Origin: an uncultured Bacteroidales bacterium
GTDB taxonomy: Bacteria > Bacteroidota > Bacteroidia > Bacteroidales > F082
Direction: 5' to 3'
DNA: 37,679 nucleotides
Assembly: GCA_937906455.1 (NCBI GenBank)
Contig: CALCYT010000023.1
Coordinates: 1 to 37,679, forward strand
The notes under the pieces were generated by a model, which ran no database searches, was not told where the DNA came from, and worked only from the letters and a program-made list of their open reading frames with translations. Positions within the stretch are counted from its first letter, which is position 1, and every line of letters starts with the position of its first letter. Shown piece by piece: positions 1 to 8,309 of this stretch. Position numbers and translations under genes: made by a program.

Positions 1-32
1 AGGTCGTGCTCTACCAACTGAGCTATTTCCGC
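1..32 (-). tRNA. tRNA, 5' part only, probably tRNA-Gly(GCC)
   Basis: The reverse complement of the first 32 bases begins GCGGAAATAGCTCAGTTGG and continues through the D-arm (box A region, TAGCTCAGTTGGTAGAGC) into the anticodon stem. The window edge cuts the gene before the anticodon. The acceptor and D-arm sequence matches the Bacteroidota tRNA-Gly(GCC) that I remember, but the anticodon is not visible, so the amino acid is an inference. The mature 5' end should be position 32. Confidence 0.85.
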
Positions 33-55
33 AAAATTTTGTCCCAAAATTTTGC
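31..55. repeat. inverted repeat abutting the tRNA 5' end
   Basis: Two 11-base arms at 31-41 and 45-55 are exact reverse complements around a 3-base loop (TCC). The left arm includes the first two bases of the tRNA. In the precursor RNA it would form a hairpin directly against the RNase P cleavage site. Confidence 0.7.
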
Positions 56-57
56 TG

Positions 58-226
58 CTTCTTGTCACGACTCGGCAATGCTCAAGCGAGCTTGGCATTG
101 CTCTCGCTGTTCCAAGAAGTCCGCTTTGAGACTTCTTCATTCCTGCGACTTCTTGTCGCGACTCGGCATAATCAAAGTAAAACTTTGCCTCTGCTCTCGC
201 TGCTCCAAAAAGTCCGCATTGAGACA
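58..226. repeat. two imperfect ~92-bp direct repeats in the tRNA leader
   Basis: Two units start at 58 and 149 with CTTCTTGTC(A/G)CGACTCGGC and share a second conserved block, CTCTCGCTG(T/C)TCCAA, at 101 and 194; the offset is 91-93 bases. Between the blocks the sequence differs, but each copy has its own inverted repeat (CAAG/CTTG in unit 1, CAAAG/CTTTG in unit 2). The units lie between a likely tRNA promoter and the tRNA. No credible coding sequence is visible. This is most of the gene-free stretch 33-410; the rest (264-375) is AT-rich without evident structure. Confidence 0.7.
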
Positions 227-255
227 ACTGCAATTTTCTATTTGAAATTGCGGTG

Positions 256-285
256 CAAAAATAGTACATTTTTTAATACCTGCAA
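256..285 (-). promoter_or_regulatory. Bacteroidota promoter for the tRNA leader
   Basis: On the minus strand TATTTTTG (256-263) fits the -7 element TAnnTTTG. A GTTG at 283-286 lies 19 bases upstream, in the place of the TTTG -33 element. Transcription would start near 250 and run about 215 bases through the two repeat units to the tRNA. Confidence 0.55.
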
Positions 286-375
286 CATTTTTTTGAAAAA
301 ATTTTTGACATAATGTTTTTATTAGACTATATTCTCTATTTTTTAGACAATATTAACAAGATTTAAATCATTCTT

Positions 376-403
376 GCTTCTGACTTCTGATTTCTGGCTT
401 CTT
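376..403. repeat. four tandem heptads (GCTTCTG type)
   Basis: Four consecutive 7-base units (GCTTCTG, ACTTCTG, ATTTCTG, GCTTCTT) follow the 3' end of mutS. They keep a CTTCT/TTTCT core in strict 7-base phase. Similar heptads with other sequences occur at 13586-13670 and 33172-33192. Confidence 0.65.
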
Positions 404-410
404 AAAAAAA

Positions 411-3017
411 TCAATAGTTTTTCAACATCTTCTTAATCTCATTGAGCTTCATCAGTGCCTCCACTGGCGTCAACGTGTCGATATTTATATTGAGAATGTC
501 GTCTTTTATTTGCAGCAGAAGCGGGTCGTCGAGCTGTATGAAGCTGAGTTGCATATTGTCGATCTGCTTGCTTTCTTTCACCGCCTCGTCGAGGTTGTCG
601 TGCGAATGCGATTTCTCGAGCATCGACAGCAAGGCGTCGGCCCTGTCGATGACTTTCCGCGGCATCCCGGCCATGGCAGCCACATGGATGCCGAAGCTGT
701 GAGCACTGCCACCTCTCTTCAACTTCCTCAAAAACACCACTTTGTTGCCCACTTCCTTCACTGTGACATGATAGTTCTTGATGCGTTTGAACGACGCCTC
801 CATCTCATTAAGTTCATGATAATGAGTGGCAAACATCACCTTTGCGCGCATCGTCGGGTGCTCGTGCAGGTATTCGGTAATCGCCCAGGCGATGCTGATG
901 CCGTCGTAGGTGCTGGTGCCGCGTCCGATTTCGTCAAGCAAAATCAGACTTCTATTGGAAACATTATTCAAAATCGAGGCCGTCTCGTTCATCTCCACCA
1001 TGAATGTCGATTCACCGGATGAAATGTTGTCGCTCGCGCCAACACGTGTGAAAATCTTGTCAACCAAGCCGATACGAGCCTCCGATGCCGGCACGAAAGA
1101 CCCTATTTGCGCCATCAGGACAATCAAGGCGGTCTGGCGCAGAAGAGCCGACTTTCCCGACATATTCGGCCCGGTTATTATGATGATTTGCTGTCTCTCC
1201 CTGTCAAGATACACGTCATTGGAGATGTACTCCTCCCCCGTCGGCATCATCTGTTCGATGACTGGATGCCTGCCTTCCTTAATATCAATGACATACGAGT
1301 CATCGACGGTGGGCATGACATATTTATTGTTCAGGGCAATGAAGCCAAAGTTGACGAGGCAGTCGATTTTAGCGACAATAGCGGCGTCGAGCTGGATTGG
1401 GGCCACAAACTCAGCCGTGGCGGTAACAAGCTCGGCATAGACATGGTCTTCGATAACTTGTATGCGCTCTTCCGCACCGAGAATCTTCTGCTCGTACTCT
1501 TTCAGCTCCTCAGTGATGTAACGCTCCGCGTTTGCTAATGTCTGCTTGCGAATCCATTCGGAAGGCACCTTGTCTTTATGGGTGTTCGTGACTTCGAGAT
1601 AGTAGCCGAAGACGTTGTTAAATCCCACTTTGAGTGAGGAGATACCAGTCATTTCCGCCTCACGACGCTGTATATTAATAAGGTAGTCCTTGCCCGAGCG
1701 GGAGAGGTTCCTCAAATCGTCAAGCTCATCATTCACGCCGTCAGCGATGAAGTTACCCTTTGACGTCAGCGATGGAGCGTCTTCACGGATTTCCTTCTTG
1801 ATGCGATTACATATTGATTCACAAGGATTTAACTGCTCTGCAAAAGCCTTCACAGAGTCATTGCCGCTATCGCGGCATAGCTCGCGGATTATTTGTATTT
1901 GCTCAAGGGCATGAGCCACTTGCAGAAGCTCGCGAGGGTTTACCCGAGCGAGCGACACTTTGGAGATAAGTCGTTCCAAATCACCGACTTGCCTAATCGC
2001 ATCCTGATATTTCGCGATGACTTCCCTGTTGTTATAAAAATAATCCACGACTTCATAACGCGCCTGAATCTGCTCCTTGTTCTTCAAAGGCAGAGAGATC
2101 CAGCGTCTCAGCAGACGCGAGCCCATTGGCGAGACTGTCTTGTCAACCACGTCAATAAGTGTCTTCGCATTAGGATTCGGGGTGTTCAGAAGCTCGAGAT
2201 TCCTGATTGTGAACTTGTCGAGCCACACAAACTGTCCTTGGTCGATTCGCGAAAGCGAGGTGATATAATCTATCTTATCATGTTGAGTCTCATGGAGATA
2301 ATGTATTGCGGCTCCGGCAGCCACGACACCTTTGGGGAAATCGTCAACACCGAAACCCTTAAGCGACGAGGTGTTGAAATGCCTTGTCAGGATATCTTGA
2401 GCATAATCATCGGTGAACACCCAGTCGTCGAAGACAGTCAGGAAATACTTGTCGCCGAACGTCTCGACAAAGTCACGGCGTTTGTTGCGCTGGCACAGCA
2501 CCTCCGAAGGGTTGAAGCTTTGCAGGAGCTTGTCAATGTACTCGTTGTCGCCTTGTGTGAGATAAAACTCGCCCGTTGAGACATCGAGAAAAGCTATCCC
2601 GCTCCCGTTTTTCTCGAGATGCACGGAGGCAAGGAAATTATTCTCCTTCTGCACTAAAACGTTGTCGTCGTATGTTATTCCCGGCGTCACAAGCTCCACC
2701 ACGCCGCGTTTTACGAGTCCTTTTGTGGCTTTCGGGTCTTCAAGTTGTTCACACACAGCCACTTTCAGTCCGGCACGTACGAGTTTTGGCAGATAAGTGT
2801 CAAGAGCATGATGCGGGAAGCCGGCCATCTCGGTGCCGGGAGTGTTGTTGTTATGACGGCGTGTCAGCACGATACCCAAAATCTCCGAGGATTTTACCGC
2901 ATCGTCACCGTAAGTCTCATAAAAATCTCCCACGCGAAACAGCAGCATCGCCTCAGGATATTTCGCCTTGAACGCATAGTATTGTTTCATCAATGGGGTG
3001 TCGTTGTATGTGGGCAT
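411..3017 (-). CDS. mutS: DNA mismatch repair protein MutS
   Basis: MutS binds mismatches as a dimer and uses ATP to recruit MutL in methyl-independent mismatch repair. The 868-residue length is normal for the family. The mismatch-reading Phe-x-Glu motif is visible near the N-terminus (GDFYETYGDDA, F32/E34). The ABC-type ATPase has Walker A GPNMSGKS at 616-623 and Walker B ILLDEIGRGTSTYDG further on, then the C-terminal helix-turn-helix dimer region. I chose the ATG at 3017; a TTG two codons upstream (3023) is open but less likely in this phylum. It diverges from the TrmH gene, and a TAATTTTG -7-like element lies on its strand at 3059-3066. The conserved mismatch-binding domain rules out MutS2. 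Confidence 0.97.
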   Translation of the reverse strand: MPTYNDTPLMKQYYAFKAKYPEAMLLFRVGDFYETYGDDAVKSSEILGIVLTRRHNNNTPGTEMAGFPHHALDTYLPKLVRAGLKVAVCEQLEDPKATKGLVKRGVVELVTPGITYDDNVLVQKENNFLASVHLEKNGSGIAFLDVSTGEFYLTQGDNEYIDKLLQSFNPSEVLCQRNKRRDFVETFGDKYFLTVFDDWVFTDDYAQDILTRHFNTSSLKGFGVDDFPKGVVAAGAAIHYLHETQHDKIDYITSLSRIDQGQFVWLDKFTIRNLELLNTPNPNAKTLIDVVDKTVSPMGSRLLRRWISLPLKNKEQIQARYEVVDYFYNNREVIAKYQDAIRQVGDLERLISKVSLARVNPRELLQVAHALEQIQIIRELCRDSGNDSVKAFAEQLNPCESICNRIKKEIREDAPSLTSKGNFIADGVNDELDDLRNLSRSGKDYLINIQRREAEMTGISSLKVGFNNVFGYYLEVTNTHKDKVPSEWIRKQTLANAERYITEELKEYEQKILGAEERIQVIEDHVYAELVTATAEFVAPIQLDAAIVAKIDCLVNFGFIALNNKYVMPTVDDSYVIDIKEGRHPVIEQMMPTGEEYISNDVYLDRERQQIIIITGPNMSGKSALLRQTALIVLMAQIGSFVPASEARIGLVDKIFTRVGASDNISSGESTFMVEMNETASILNNVSNRSLILLDEIGRGTSTYDGISIAWAITEYLHEHPTMRAKVMFATHYHELNEMEASFKRIKNYHVTVKEVGNKVVFLRKLKRGGSAHSFGIHVAAMAGMPRKVIDRADALLSMLEKSHSHDNLDEAVKESKQIDNMQLSFIQLDDPLLLQIKDDILNINIDTLTPVEALMKLNEIKKMLKNY

Positions 3018-3058
3018 ATTCAAATTCTCGAGTTAGAAACAGCTTTACAATCAAGTCA

Positions 3059-3106
3059 CAAAATTACAAATTTTTTCTGAAATCACCTTTAAAATTACTA
3101 TTTTTG
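3059..3106. promoter_or_regulatory. divergent promoter elements for mutS and the TrmH gene
   Basis: TAATTTTG on the minus strand (3059-3066) faces mutS, and TATTTTTG on the plus strand (3099-3106) faces the methyltransferase. Both fit TAnnTTTG. Neither has a clean TTTG -33 partner, so these calls rest on the -7 match and position. Confidence 0.45.
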
Positions 3107-3122
3107 CAAAAATTTTTCAATT

Positions 3123-3653
3123 ATGCGAAAACTGACAATGTCTGAGTTAAATCGGCTGAACATCTCTGAATATCAACGCGTTAAGAAGCTTCCGGTTATT
3201 ATTGTCCTTGATAATGTACGTTCGATGGAGAATGTGGGGGCGTTTTTCAGGACTGCCGACGCATTCCGGATTAGGGCGATATACCTTTGCGGGATTACCG
3301 CGTGTCCGCCGCACCGCGAGATTCACAAAACGGCCTTAGGTGCCGACGAGAGTGTCGATTGGAAGTATTTCGGGACAACCGCGGAGGCTTGCGAGCATCT
3401 GAAAAAGGAGGGTTACAGGATTTTTGCCGTCGAGCAGGTTGAAGGCAGCATCATGCTCGATGACTTCACGGCACCCGAAAAATCAGCATATGTGTTTGGC
3501 AACGAGGTGGATGGCGTCGCTGACGACACTCTAAACTATTGTGAACAAGCAATAGAAATACCACAAAAAGGGACAAAACACTCGTTAAATGTGGCTGTTA
3601 GCGGCGGAATTATTATGTATAAACTGTTCGATAATTTGAATTATCTGATATAG
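3123..3653 (+). CDS. TrmH/SpoU-family RNA 2'-O-methyltransferase
   Basis: This is a small SPOUT-class enzyme expected to transfer a methyl group from S-adenosylmethionine to a ribose 2'-OH in tRNA or rRNA. The three family motifs are visible: N31..N37-VGAFFR43 (motif 1), FGNEVDG at 125-131 (motif 2), and IPQKGTKHSLNVAVS at 146-160 (motif 3, the knot that binds SAM). At 176 residues it is a minimal SPOUT domain without the N-terminal L30e-like extension of RlmB-type enzymes, so the exact target cannot be assigned. The ATG at 3123 is followed by a second possible start at codon 6. It appears to be transcribed alone, diverging from mutS. Confidence 0.9.
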   Translation: MRKLTMSELNRLNISEYQRVKKLPVIIVLDNVRSMENVGAFFRTADAFRIRAIYLCGITACPPHREIHKTALGADESVDWKYFGTTAEACEHLKKEGYRIFAVEQVEGSIMLDDFTAPEKSAYVFGNEVDGVADDTLNYCEQAIEIPQKGTKHSLNVAVSGGIIMYKLFDNLNYLI

Positions 3654-3691
3654 CAATTATTGCAACTTCTTGATTGTCAATACATTAACAT

Positions 3692-3720
3692 GTTATAAAA
3701 ATTTTTATACTTTTTTTGTT
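3692..3720 (+). terminator. weak AT-only hairpin with T-tract
   Basis: An AT palindrome (TATAAAAATTTTTATA, 3694-3709) is followed by a run of seven Ts from 3711. It could terminate the methyltransferase transcript, but an AT-only stem is weak. Confidence 0.3.
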
Positions 3721-3723
3721 TTT

Positions 3724-3757
3724 TTTGTCGCCGCAATTGAAATTTTAGCTAATTTTG
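3724..3757 (+). promoter_or_regulatory. promoter of the OmpA-family gene
   Basis: TAATTTTG at 3750-3757 matches TAnnTTTG exactly. A TTTG at 3724-3727 lies 22 bases upstream, slightly wider than usual. The start codon follows 49 bases downstream. Confidence 0.55.
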
Positions 3758-3806
3758 TAGTTTGAAATATAATGAATAAAAGTTGAATTTTTAAAAATTA
3801 ATAATT

Positions 3807-5231
3807 ATGAGTAAAATTACTGTTAAATCATTGCTAATCATTTGCTTGGCAATTATTCCGTTAACATTCTTCGGTCAGAATAACGGCGGAAACAAACAAA
3901 AAACAAATGACAACCACGTATTCATGGATGTTGACCTTGGTGCCTCATTGCTCTTCGGTGACAACGAGACATTCCAGTTCAACAGAATGAGAGGTGACAT
4001 GCGTATTGGTGCCGGTTATGCTTTCTACAAGTATTTCACGGCTTATGGAAAGATTGGATTCGGTTTCCTTTCAGGTCAGAAAGAGAACTTGTTCAAGACC
4101 AATATGTCAACATACCTTTCATACGATTTGAATGTGTCTGTTGATCTTGTCAACCTTATCATGGGTTACAGCGACGACAGAGCTTTGGCCGTTAAGCCAC
4201 ACGTTGGTATCGGTCAGTTGCAGTCACAGGCCAGAGCCACAGCTGCCAACGGTCAGATGTACAAATACGGCTATGTTAACAGCGAGGCCGGTGTGACAGA
4301 AGAAGGCAAAGGTTTCGGCGGCAGAAACATTTATCTGGAAATCCCGATGGGTATTGAATTCGAGTACAACCCAAACAGAAAATGCGCTTTCTATTTTGAC
4401 CTCCAGACCAATTATGTTGACTCCGACAAGTTAGACGGATTCATGCATGGCGATCACAAAGACTGGTATTCAATCGGAAACATCGGTGTCAGATATAAAT
4501 TCAGAGATGCCAGATCAGCCAAGCAGATTGCAGCAGAGCAGGCCGCAGCAGCTAAGGCAGCTAAAGAAGCTGAAGAGGCAGCAGCTAAGGCAGCTGAAGA
4601 GGCAGCTAACAGAAAACCTGACTGCGAAGCATGCGAAGAGGTTATAAAGAAAGCTGTGAAAGAAGCTGTTGAAGAAGCATTGAAGAACTGCCAGCCGGCT
4701 CAGCAGGCCGTTGAAGCAGAGGGCGATGATGCAGATCAAACAGAAGCTCTCGAAGTCATCAAGAGAAATTTCGATGAGAAAGACATCCACCTCACATTCA
4801 AAGCCGGAAAAGCCGAAGTGGTAGATAACGCCGCCAACAGAGACGAAGTAAAGAAGATTAGCGACGACATCGAAAATGGCAGACAGATCAGCACAATAAA
4901 GACCCTCGGCTGGGCTTCACCGGAAGGCACCGACAAACAGAATCAGAAGCTTTCAGAAGAACGCGCCCAGGCAACAGCCAACTACATTAAGAGCAAGCTT
5001 GGCAACCAAGCCAACGGCATCAACTTCGACGTTCAAGGCATGGGTTCCGATTGGAGCGGATTCTACAAAGCCCTCGACAACTCAAATATTGCTGACAAGG
5101 CTCAAATCGCTAATGATATCAAAGGCTCAAAGAATCCTACAGCCACTTTGAACCAGCTGAAAGACAAAAACCCTGAGCTCAAGAAGTTATTGGTTGAACT
5201 CAGAAAGACTCAAGTCTTCATCAACAAGTAA
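3807..5231 (+). CDS. OmpA-family outer membrane protein
   Basis: This is a probable major structural porin-like protein that links the outer membrane to peptidoglycan. A signal peptide ends near ..LTFFGQ (about residue 24). An N-terminal β-barrel-like region runs to about residue 230 with alternating aromatic and polar strands. Next is an Ala/Glu/Lys-rich helical segment (about 233-305, many AAKAAEEA repeats) with a C-x-x-C pair (PDCEACEE), then an OmpA C-terminal domain with GWASPEG and LSEERAQATANYI, the usual peptidoglycan-binding signatures. It stands alone between its own promoter and a strong terminator, and its Lys/Gly/Ala-rich, regular codon use suggests high expression. The charged Ala-rich linker is longer than in E. 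coli OmpA. Confidence 0.9.
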   Translation: MSKITVKSLLIICLAIIPLTFFGQNNGGNKQKTNDNHVFMDVDLGASLLFGDNETFQFNRMRGDMRIGAGYAFYKYFTAYGKIGFGFLSGQKENLFKTNMSTYLSYDLNVSVDLVNLIMGYSDDRALAVKPHVGIGQLQSQARATAANGQMYKYGYVNSEAGVTEEGKGFGGRNIYLEIPMGIEFEYNPNRKCAFYFDLQTNYVDSDKLDGFMHGDHKDWYSIGNIGVRYKFRDARSAKQIAAEQAAAAKAAKEAEEAAAKAAEEAANRKPDCEACEEVIKKAVKEAVEEALKNCQPAQQAVEAEGDDADQTEALEVIKRNFDEKDIHLTFKAGKAEVVDNAANRDEVKKISDDIENGRQISTIKTLGWASPEGTDKQNQKLSEERAQATANYIKSKLGNQANGINFDVQGMGSDWSGFYKALDNSNIADKAQIANDIKGSKNPTATLNQLKDKNPELKKLLVELRKTQVFINK

Positions 5232-5250
5232 GAAGATGGATTGAGAAATA

Positions 5251-5279
5251 AAAAAGGTCTCCGAATGGAGACCTTTTTT
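5251..5279. terminator. strong bidirectional intrinsic terminator
   Basis: The stem AAAAAGGTCTCC / GGAGACCTTTTTT has a GAAT loop and is flanked by A and T tracts on either side. It lies between the convergent ends of the OmpA-family gene (5231) and the deoxynucleoside kinase gene (5286) and can serve both strands. Confidence 0.92.
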
Positions 5280-5285
5280 GTTTTG

Positions 5286-5924
5286 TCACAGCACCAACCT
5301 GTGAATACCGATGTCGTATGGCTGGTCGATAGCCTCCACAATACGCTCGTAATCTCTCCTATTCGCCACAAAATCAACGTTGTTGGTATCTAAAATCAAG
5401 ATACGCATGTCGTTCTGCTGTTTGATGAAATCGAAGTACCCCTGTTGGAGATGCTCAAGATACGAGTCCTCGATTTTCTGTTCATAGTCACGGCCGCGTT
5501 TATGAATATTGTACTGAAGATGATCGACGTCAAGATAGAGATACACCATCAGTTCGGGCTTGGGAATATTGGCGAAAATGATGTTGAAAAACCTTGAAAA
5601 CAACTCATATTCATCAGGTTGCAGGTTCTCGCGGGAAAAAATCAGCGATTTGGCGACATAATAATCCGATATTATGAAATCGTGAAACATGTTGAAATTG
5701 GATAATTTATCTTTGAGCTGCTGAAAACGCAACGCGAGAAAAGTCATCTCCACCTGGAAGGCATATTTGTCGGGATTCTCGTAAAACTTGGATAGAAACG
5801 GGTTCTTGTCCGGCTCATACTCCTCAAGGATGAGGTTCCCATTGAAGTCATTCGCGATATAGTTCGACAGAGTCGTCTTGCCCGCCCCCATCGTACCTTC
5901 TATTGCCACGTAATTATATCTCAT
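5286..5924 (-). CDS. deoxynucleoside kinase
   Basis: This enzyme phosphorylates deoxynucleosides (deoxyadenosine/deoxycytidine class) in the salvage pathway. The 212-residue protein has an N-terminal P-loop, GTMGAGKT (10-17), and the substrate-site segment HDFIISDYYVAKSL, the counterpart of the DRS motif. It also has an Arg-rich lid, HKRGRDYE. Length and motif order fit the dNK family (dCK/dGK/TK2 fold). It overlaps the upstream folK by four bases (stop TGA within the ATGA overlap), so the two are translationally coupled. Substrate preference cannot be read from the sequence. Confidence 0.9.
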   Translation of the reverse strand: MRYNYVAIEGTMGAGKTTLSNYIANDFNGNLILEEYEPDKNPFLSKFYENPDKYAFQVEMTFLALRFQQLKDKLSNFNMFHDFIISDYYVAKSLIFSRENLQPDEYELFSRFFNIIFANIPKPELMVYLYLDVDHLQYNIHKRGRDYEQKIEDSYLEHLQQGYFDFIKQQNDMRILILDTNNVDFVANRRDYERIVEAIDQPYDIGIHRLVL

Positions 5925-6466
5925 AATGTTATGTTTTTACGATTTTTATCATTCTCTGACAGATATTCGTCCGTCTTAACAAATACAATTCCGGAATCCG
6001 TACATTCGTCAAGAAGCTGACGGTTTGTTTTTTTCAATATCGGATGCACAAAATCGGGAGCGATGTCACACAAAGGCATCAAGGTGAACCTACGCTGATG
6101 CAAACGCGGATGTGGCACCTTAATAAGCTGAGTATCAATGATTTGACTTCCATAATAAAGAATATCTATGTCCATAGGACGCGAGACATACCCTTCATGC
6201 CTGCCAACACGGTCACGACCAAGCTCCGACTCTATCTCAAGCAATGTCCGCATCATAACATCAGGCGACAGGGACGTGGTAATCTCGACCACCTTATTCA
6301 AAAACCAATGCTCAGATTTAAAACCCCAAGGCTCCGTTTCGTAAAAACACGACTGAGCATTAATCTTGCCACACCTCTCCTCTACTATTTTACACGCTTG
6401 ATTTACAAGGAGTTGGCGATCACCAAGATTTGAGCCGAACAAGACAAAAACCGATTCAGAAGCCAT
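5921..6466 (-). CDS. folK: HPPK (6-hydroxymethyl-7,8-dihydropterin pyrophosphokinase)
   Basis: HPPK transfers pyrophosphate from ATP to 6-hydroxymethyl-7,8-dihydropterin in folate synthesis. The sequence shows FGSNLGDR near the N-terminus, the YETEPWGF segment, the GRDRVGRHEGYVSRPMDIDI region that binds ATP and metal, and VPHPRLHQRRF. I set the start at the ATG at 6466 (MASESVFVLFGSNLG). The open frame extends to 6538, but that part covers the promoter region and encodes a non-family stretch. It is followed by the deoxynucleoside kinase with a 4-bp overlap and diverges from sppA. Confidence 0.93.
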   Translation of the reverse strand: MASESVFVLFGSNLGDRQLLVNQACKIVEERCGKINAQSCFYETEPWGFKSEHWFLNKVVEITTSLSPDVMMRTLLEIESELGRDRVGRHEGYVSRPMDIDILYYGSQIIDTQLIKVPHPRLHQRRFTLMPLCDIAPDFVHPILKKTNRQLLDECTDSGIVFVKTDEYLSENDKNRKNITL

Positions 6467-6492
6467 TGAAAAAAATTTCGTCTTACAAAGTG

Positions 6493-6521
6493 CAAATATA
6501 AAGAAAGAAATCGTATCTTTG
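6493..6521. promoter_or_regulatory. divergent promoter elements for folK and sppA
   Basis: TATATTTG on the minus strand (6493-6500) serves folK. TATCTTTG on the plus strand (6514-6521) lies 16 bases before the sppA start codon. The two -7 elements are only 13 bases apart, so polymerase binding at one should interfere with the other. The -33 regions are poor matches. Confidence 0.6.
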
Positions 6522-6537
6522 AAAAAAATTTTAAACA

Positions 6538-8301
6538 ATGAAACAGTTCTTCAAATTCATGTTTGCGTCATGCCTCGGATCGGCGTTGATGCTGATTATT
6601 TTGCTTTTGATATTGATCTTTGCTGTAAATTCAGGCACCGACACAAATGTAAGTGTGCAGCCAAAGTCAGTGCTATACATGACATTGGATTATAATATTC
6701 CAGAGCGCACCACGCAGGACGACATTATGAATACCTTGATGAATATCAGGGACTTAGATGCCGACATCAGTGGTTTGAACGACATCATCGCGAACATCGA
6801 TTATGCAAAAGATGACCCGAATATCAGCGGAATTTTCCTTGAGTTGTCGTCAGTGGGCACCTCAACGGCCAACATCGAGGAGTTGCGCCAGCATATCGCA
6901 AGCTTCAGAGAATCAGGGAAGTTTGTAGTAACATATTCCGAGTCGATGGCGCAGAACGCTTATTATCTCGCCACCGCAGGCGATGAGATTTACCTCAACC
7001 CGGACGGCATGCTCGACATACACGGGATGGCTTCGCAAGTGATGTTTTACAAAAATCTTTTGGATAAGTTAGACATTGAGATTCAGATAATTAGAGGTCC
7101 AAACAACAAATTCAAGAGCGCAGTGGAGCCGTATTTCTTAGACAAGATGAGCGATGCCAACCGCGAGCAGATGACAAAACTCTTGAACACCATGTGGTTT
7201 AAGATTGTGAGCGACATCAACGTTTCGAGAGGCATCAGCATCCGGAGAATCAACGAGTTGGCCGATAACTTGTCATTAACATTCGATGCAAATGTGGCTC
7301 TTGACGAACATTTTGTTGACGGGCTGTGTTACAGAGATCAGATTATCACGAGGATAAAAGAATTGGCAGGCATAGATAACTCAAAGAAAATCAACGTGTT
7401 GACTAATGCGCAATATGCCAATGCGCGACCAGAGCCCAAGGCTAAATCCAACAAAATAGCCATCATCTATGCCAATGGACAAATCATCGACGGCGTTGGT
7501 GATGATGAGACAATAGGCTCTGTCACTTTGTCGAAAGCCATACGAGAGGCGCGTCAAAATCGAAAGGTGAAGGCTATAGTGATGCGCGTGAACTCACCAG
7601 GCGGCAGTGCCTTGGCATCGGAGGTTATTCGTCGCGAGGTGGAGTTAGCAAAAGCCGAGAAGCCGTTCATCATCTCTATGGGTAGCTATGCGGCATCCGG
7701 AGGTTATTGGATTTCAGCTGAGGGCGACCACATCTTCGCCGACCCCACCACCCTCACCGGCTCCATCGGCGTTTTCGGCACATTCCCCAACGCAAAGAAA
7801 TTCCTCAATGAAAAGCTCGGCCTGACTTTTGACGTGGTGAAGACCAATGAAAACGCCGACTTCGGCAGATTTAACGAGCCGCTGACCGACTATCAGAAAG
7901 CCTTGTTGCAGAAATATGTGGGTAACACATACAACGATTTCACATCGTTGGTGGCACGCACCCGCAGCCTGCGCCAGAGCTATGTCGATTCCATAGGGCA
8001 AGGCAGAGTGTGGGCTGGTGCCGACGCACTTGAATTAGGTCTGGTTGATGAACTTGGCGGTCTCGACAAAGCCATCGAATACGCTGCCGACAAAGCAGGT
8101 CTGACAGACTATTCATTCAAATATTATCCCGAACAAATGGATCTGATGGATTTGCTGTTAAAAGGCAATGTTCAAGAGCCATACACAAAGTCATTGATAA
8201 AGAACAAGTTAGGTAAGAACTACACATATCTTGAGACTTTTGAGAACATCTCAAAACTCGATGGCGTTCAGGCACTTATGCCATTCATGATTATGGAATA
8301 G
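6538..8301 (+). CDS. sppA: signal peptide peptidase SppA, 67K type
   Basis: This is a membrane-anchored serine protease of family S49 that degrades cleaved signal peptides. The protein has 587 residues with one N-terminal transmembrane helix (about 11-31) and tandem S49 domains, as in the long SppA type. The Ser-Lys dyad is intact: lysine K193 in NKFKSAVEP of the first domain and serine S387 in GSYAASGGYW of the second, as expected for the two-domain enzyme. It leads a short plus-strand unit with the acyltransferase gene, which starts 8 bases after its stop. Confidence 0.95.
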   Translation: MKQFFKFMFASCLGSALMLIILLLILIFAVNSGTDTNVSVQPKSVLYMTLDYNIPERTTQDDIMNTLMNIRDLDADISGLNDIIANIDYAKDDPNISGIFLELSSVGTSTANIEELRQHIASFRESGKFVVTYSESMAQNAYYLATAGDEIYLNPDGMLDIHGMASQVMFYKNLLDKLDIEIQIIRGPNNKFKSAVEPYFLDKMSDANREQMTKLLNTMWFKIVSDINVSRGISIRRINELADNLSLTFDANVALDEHFVDGLCYRDQIITRIKELAGIDNSKKINVLTNAQYANARPEPKAKSNKIAIIYANGQIIDGVGDDETIGSVTLSKAIREARQNRKVKAIVMRVNSPGGSALASEVIRREVELAKAEKPFIISMGSYAASGGYWISAEGDHIFADPTTLTGSIGVFGTFPNAKKFLNEKLGLTFDVVKTNENADFGRFNEPLTDYQKALLQKYVGNTYNDFTSLVARTRSLRQSYVDSIGQGRVWAGADALELGLVDELGGLDKAIEYAADKAGLTDYSFKYYPEQMDLMDLLLKGNVQEPYTKSLIKNKLGKNYTYLETFENISKLDGVQALMPFMIME

Positions 8302-8309
8302 CGTTTTTG

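Noticed and set aside
6..313. Small plus-strand open frames over the tRNA leader
   Set aside because: They cross the tRNA and the ~92-bp repeats, and their peptides just mirror the repeat. No start signal.
33..410. CRISPR array in the repeat-rich leader
   Set aside because: There are only two imperfect ~92-bp units with no short identical repeats and spacers, and no cas genes nearby.
6467..6538. Extended N-terminus of folK
   Set aside because: The extra 24 codons overlap the divergent promoter elements and are not part of the HPPK fold, which starts at MASESVFVLFGSNLG.
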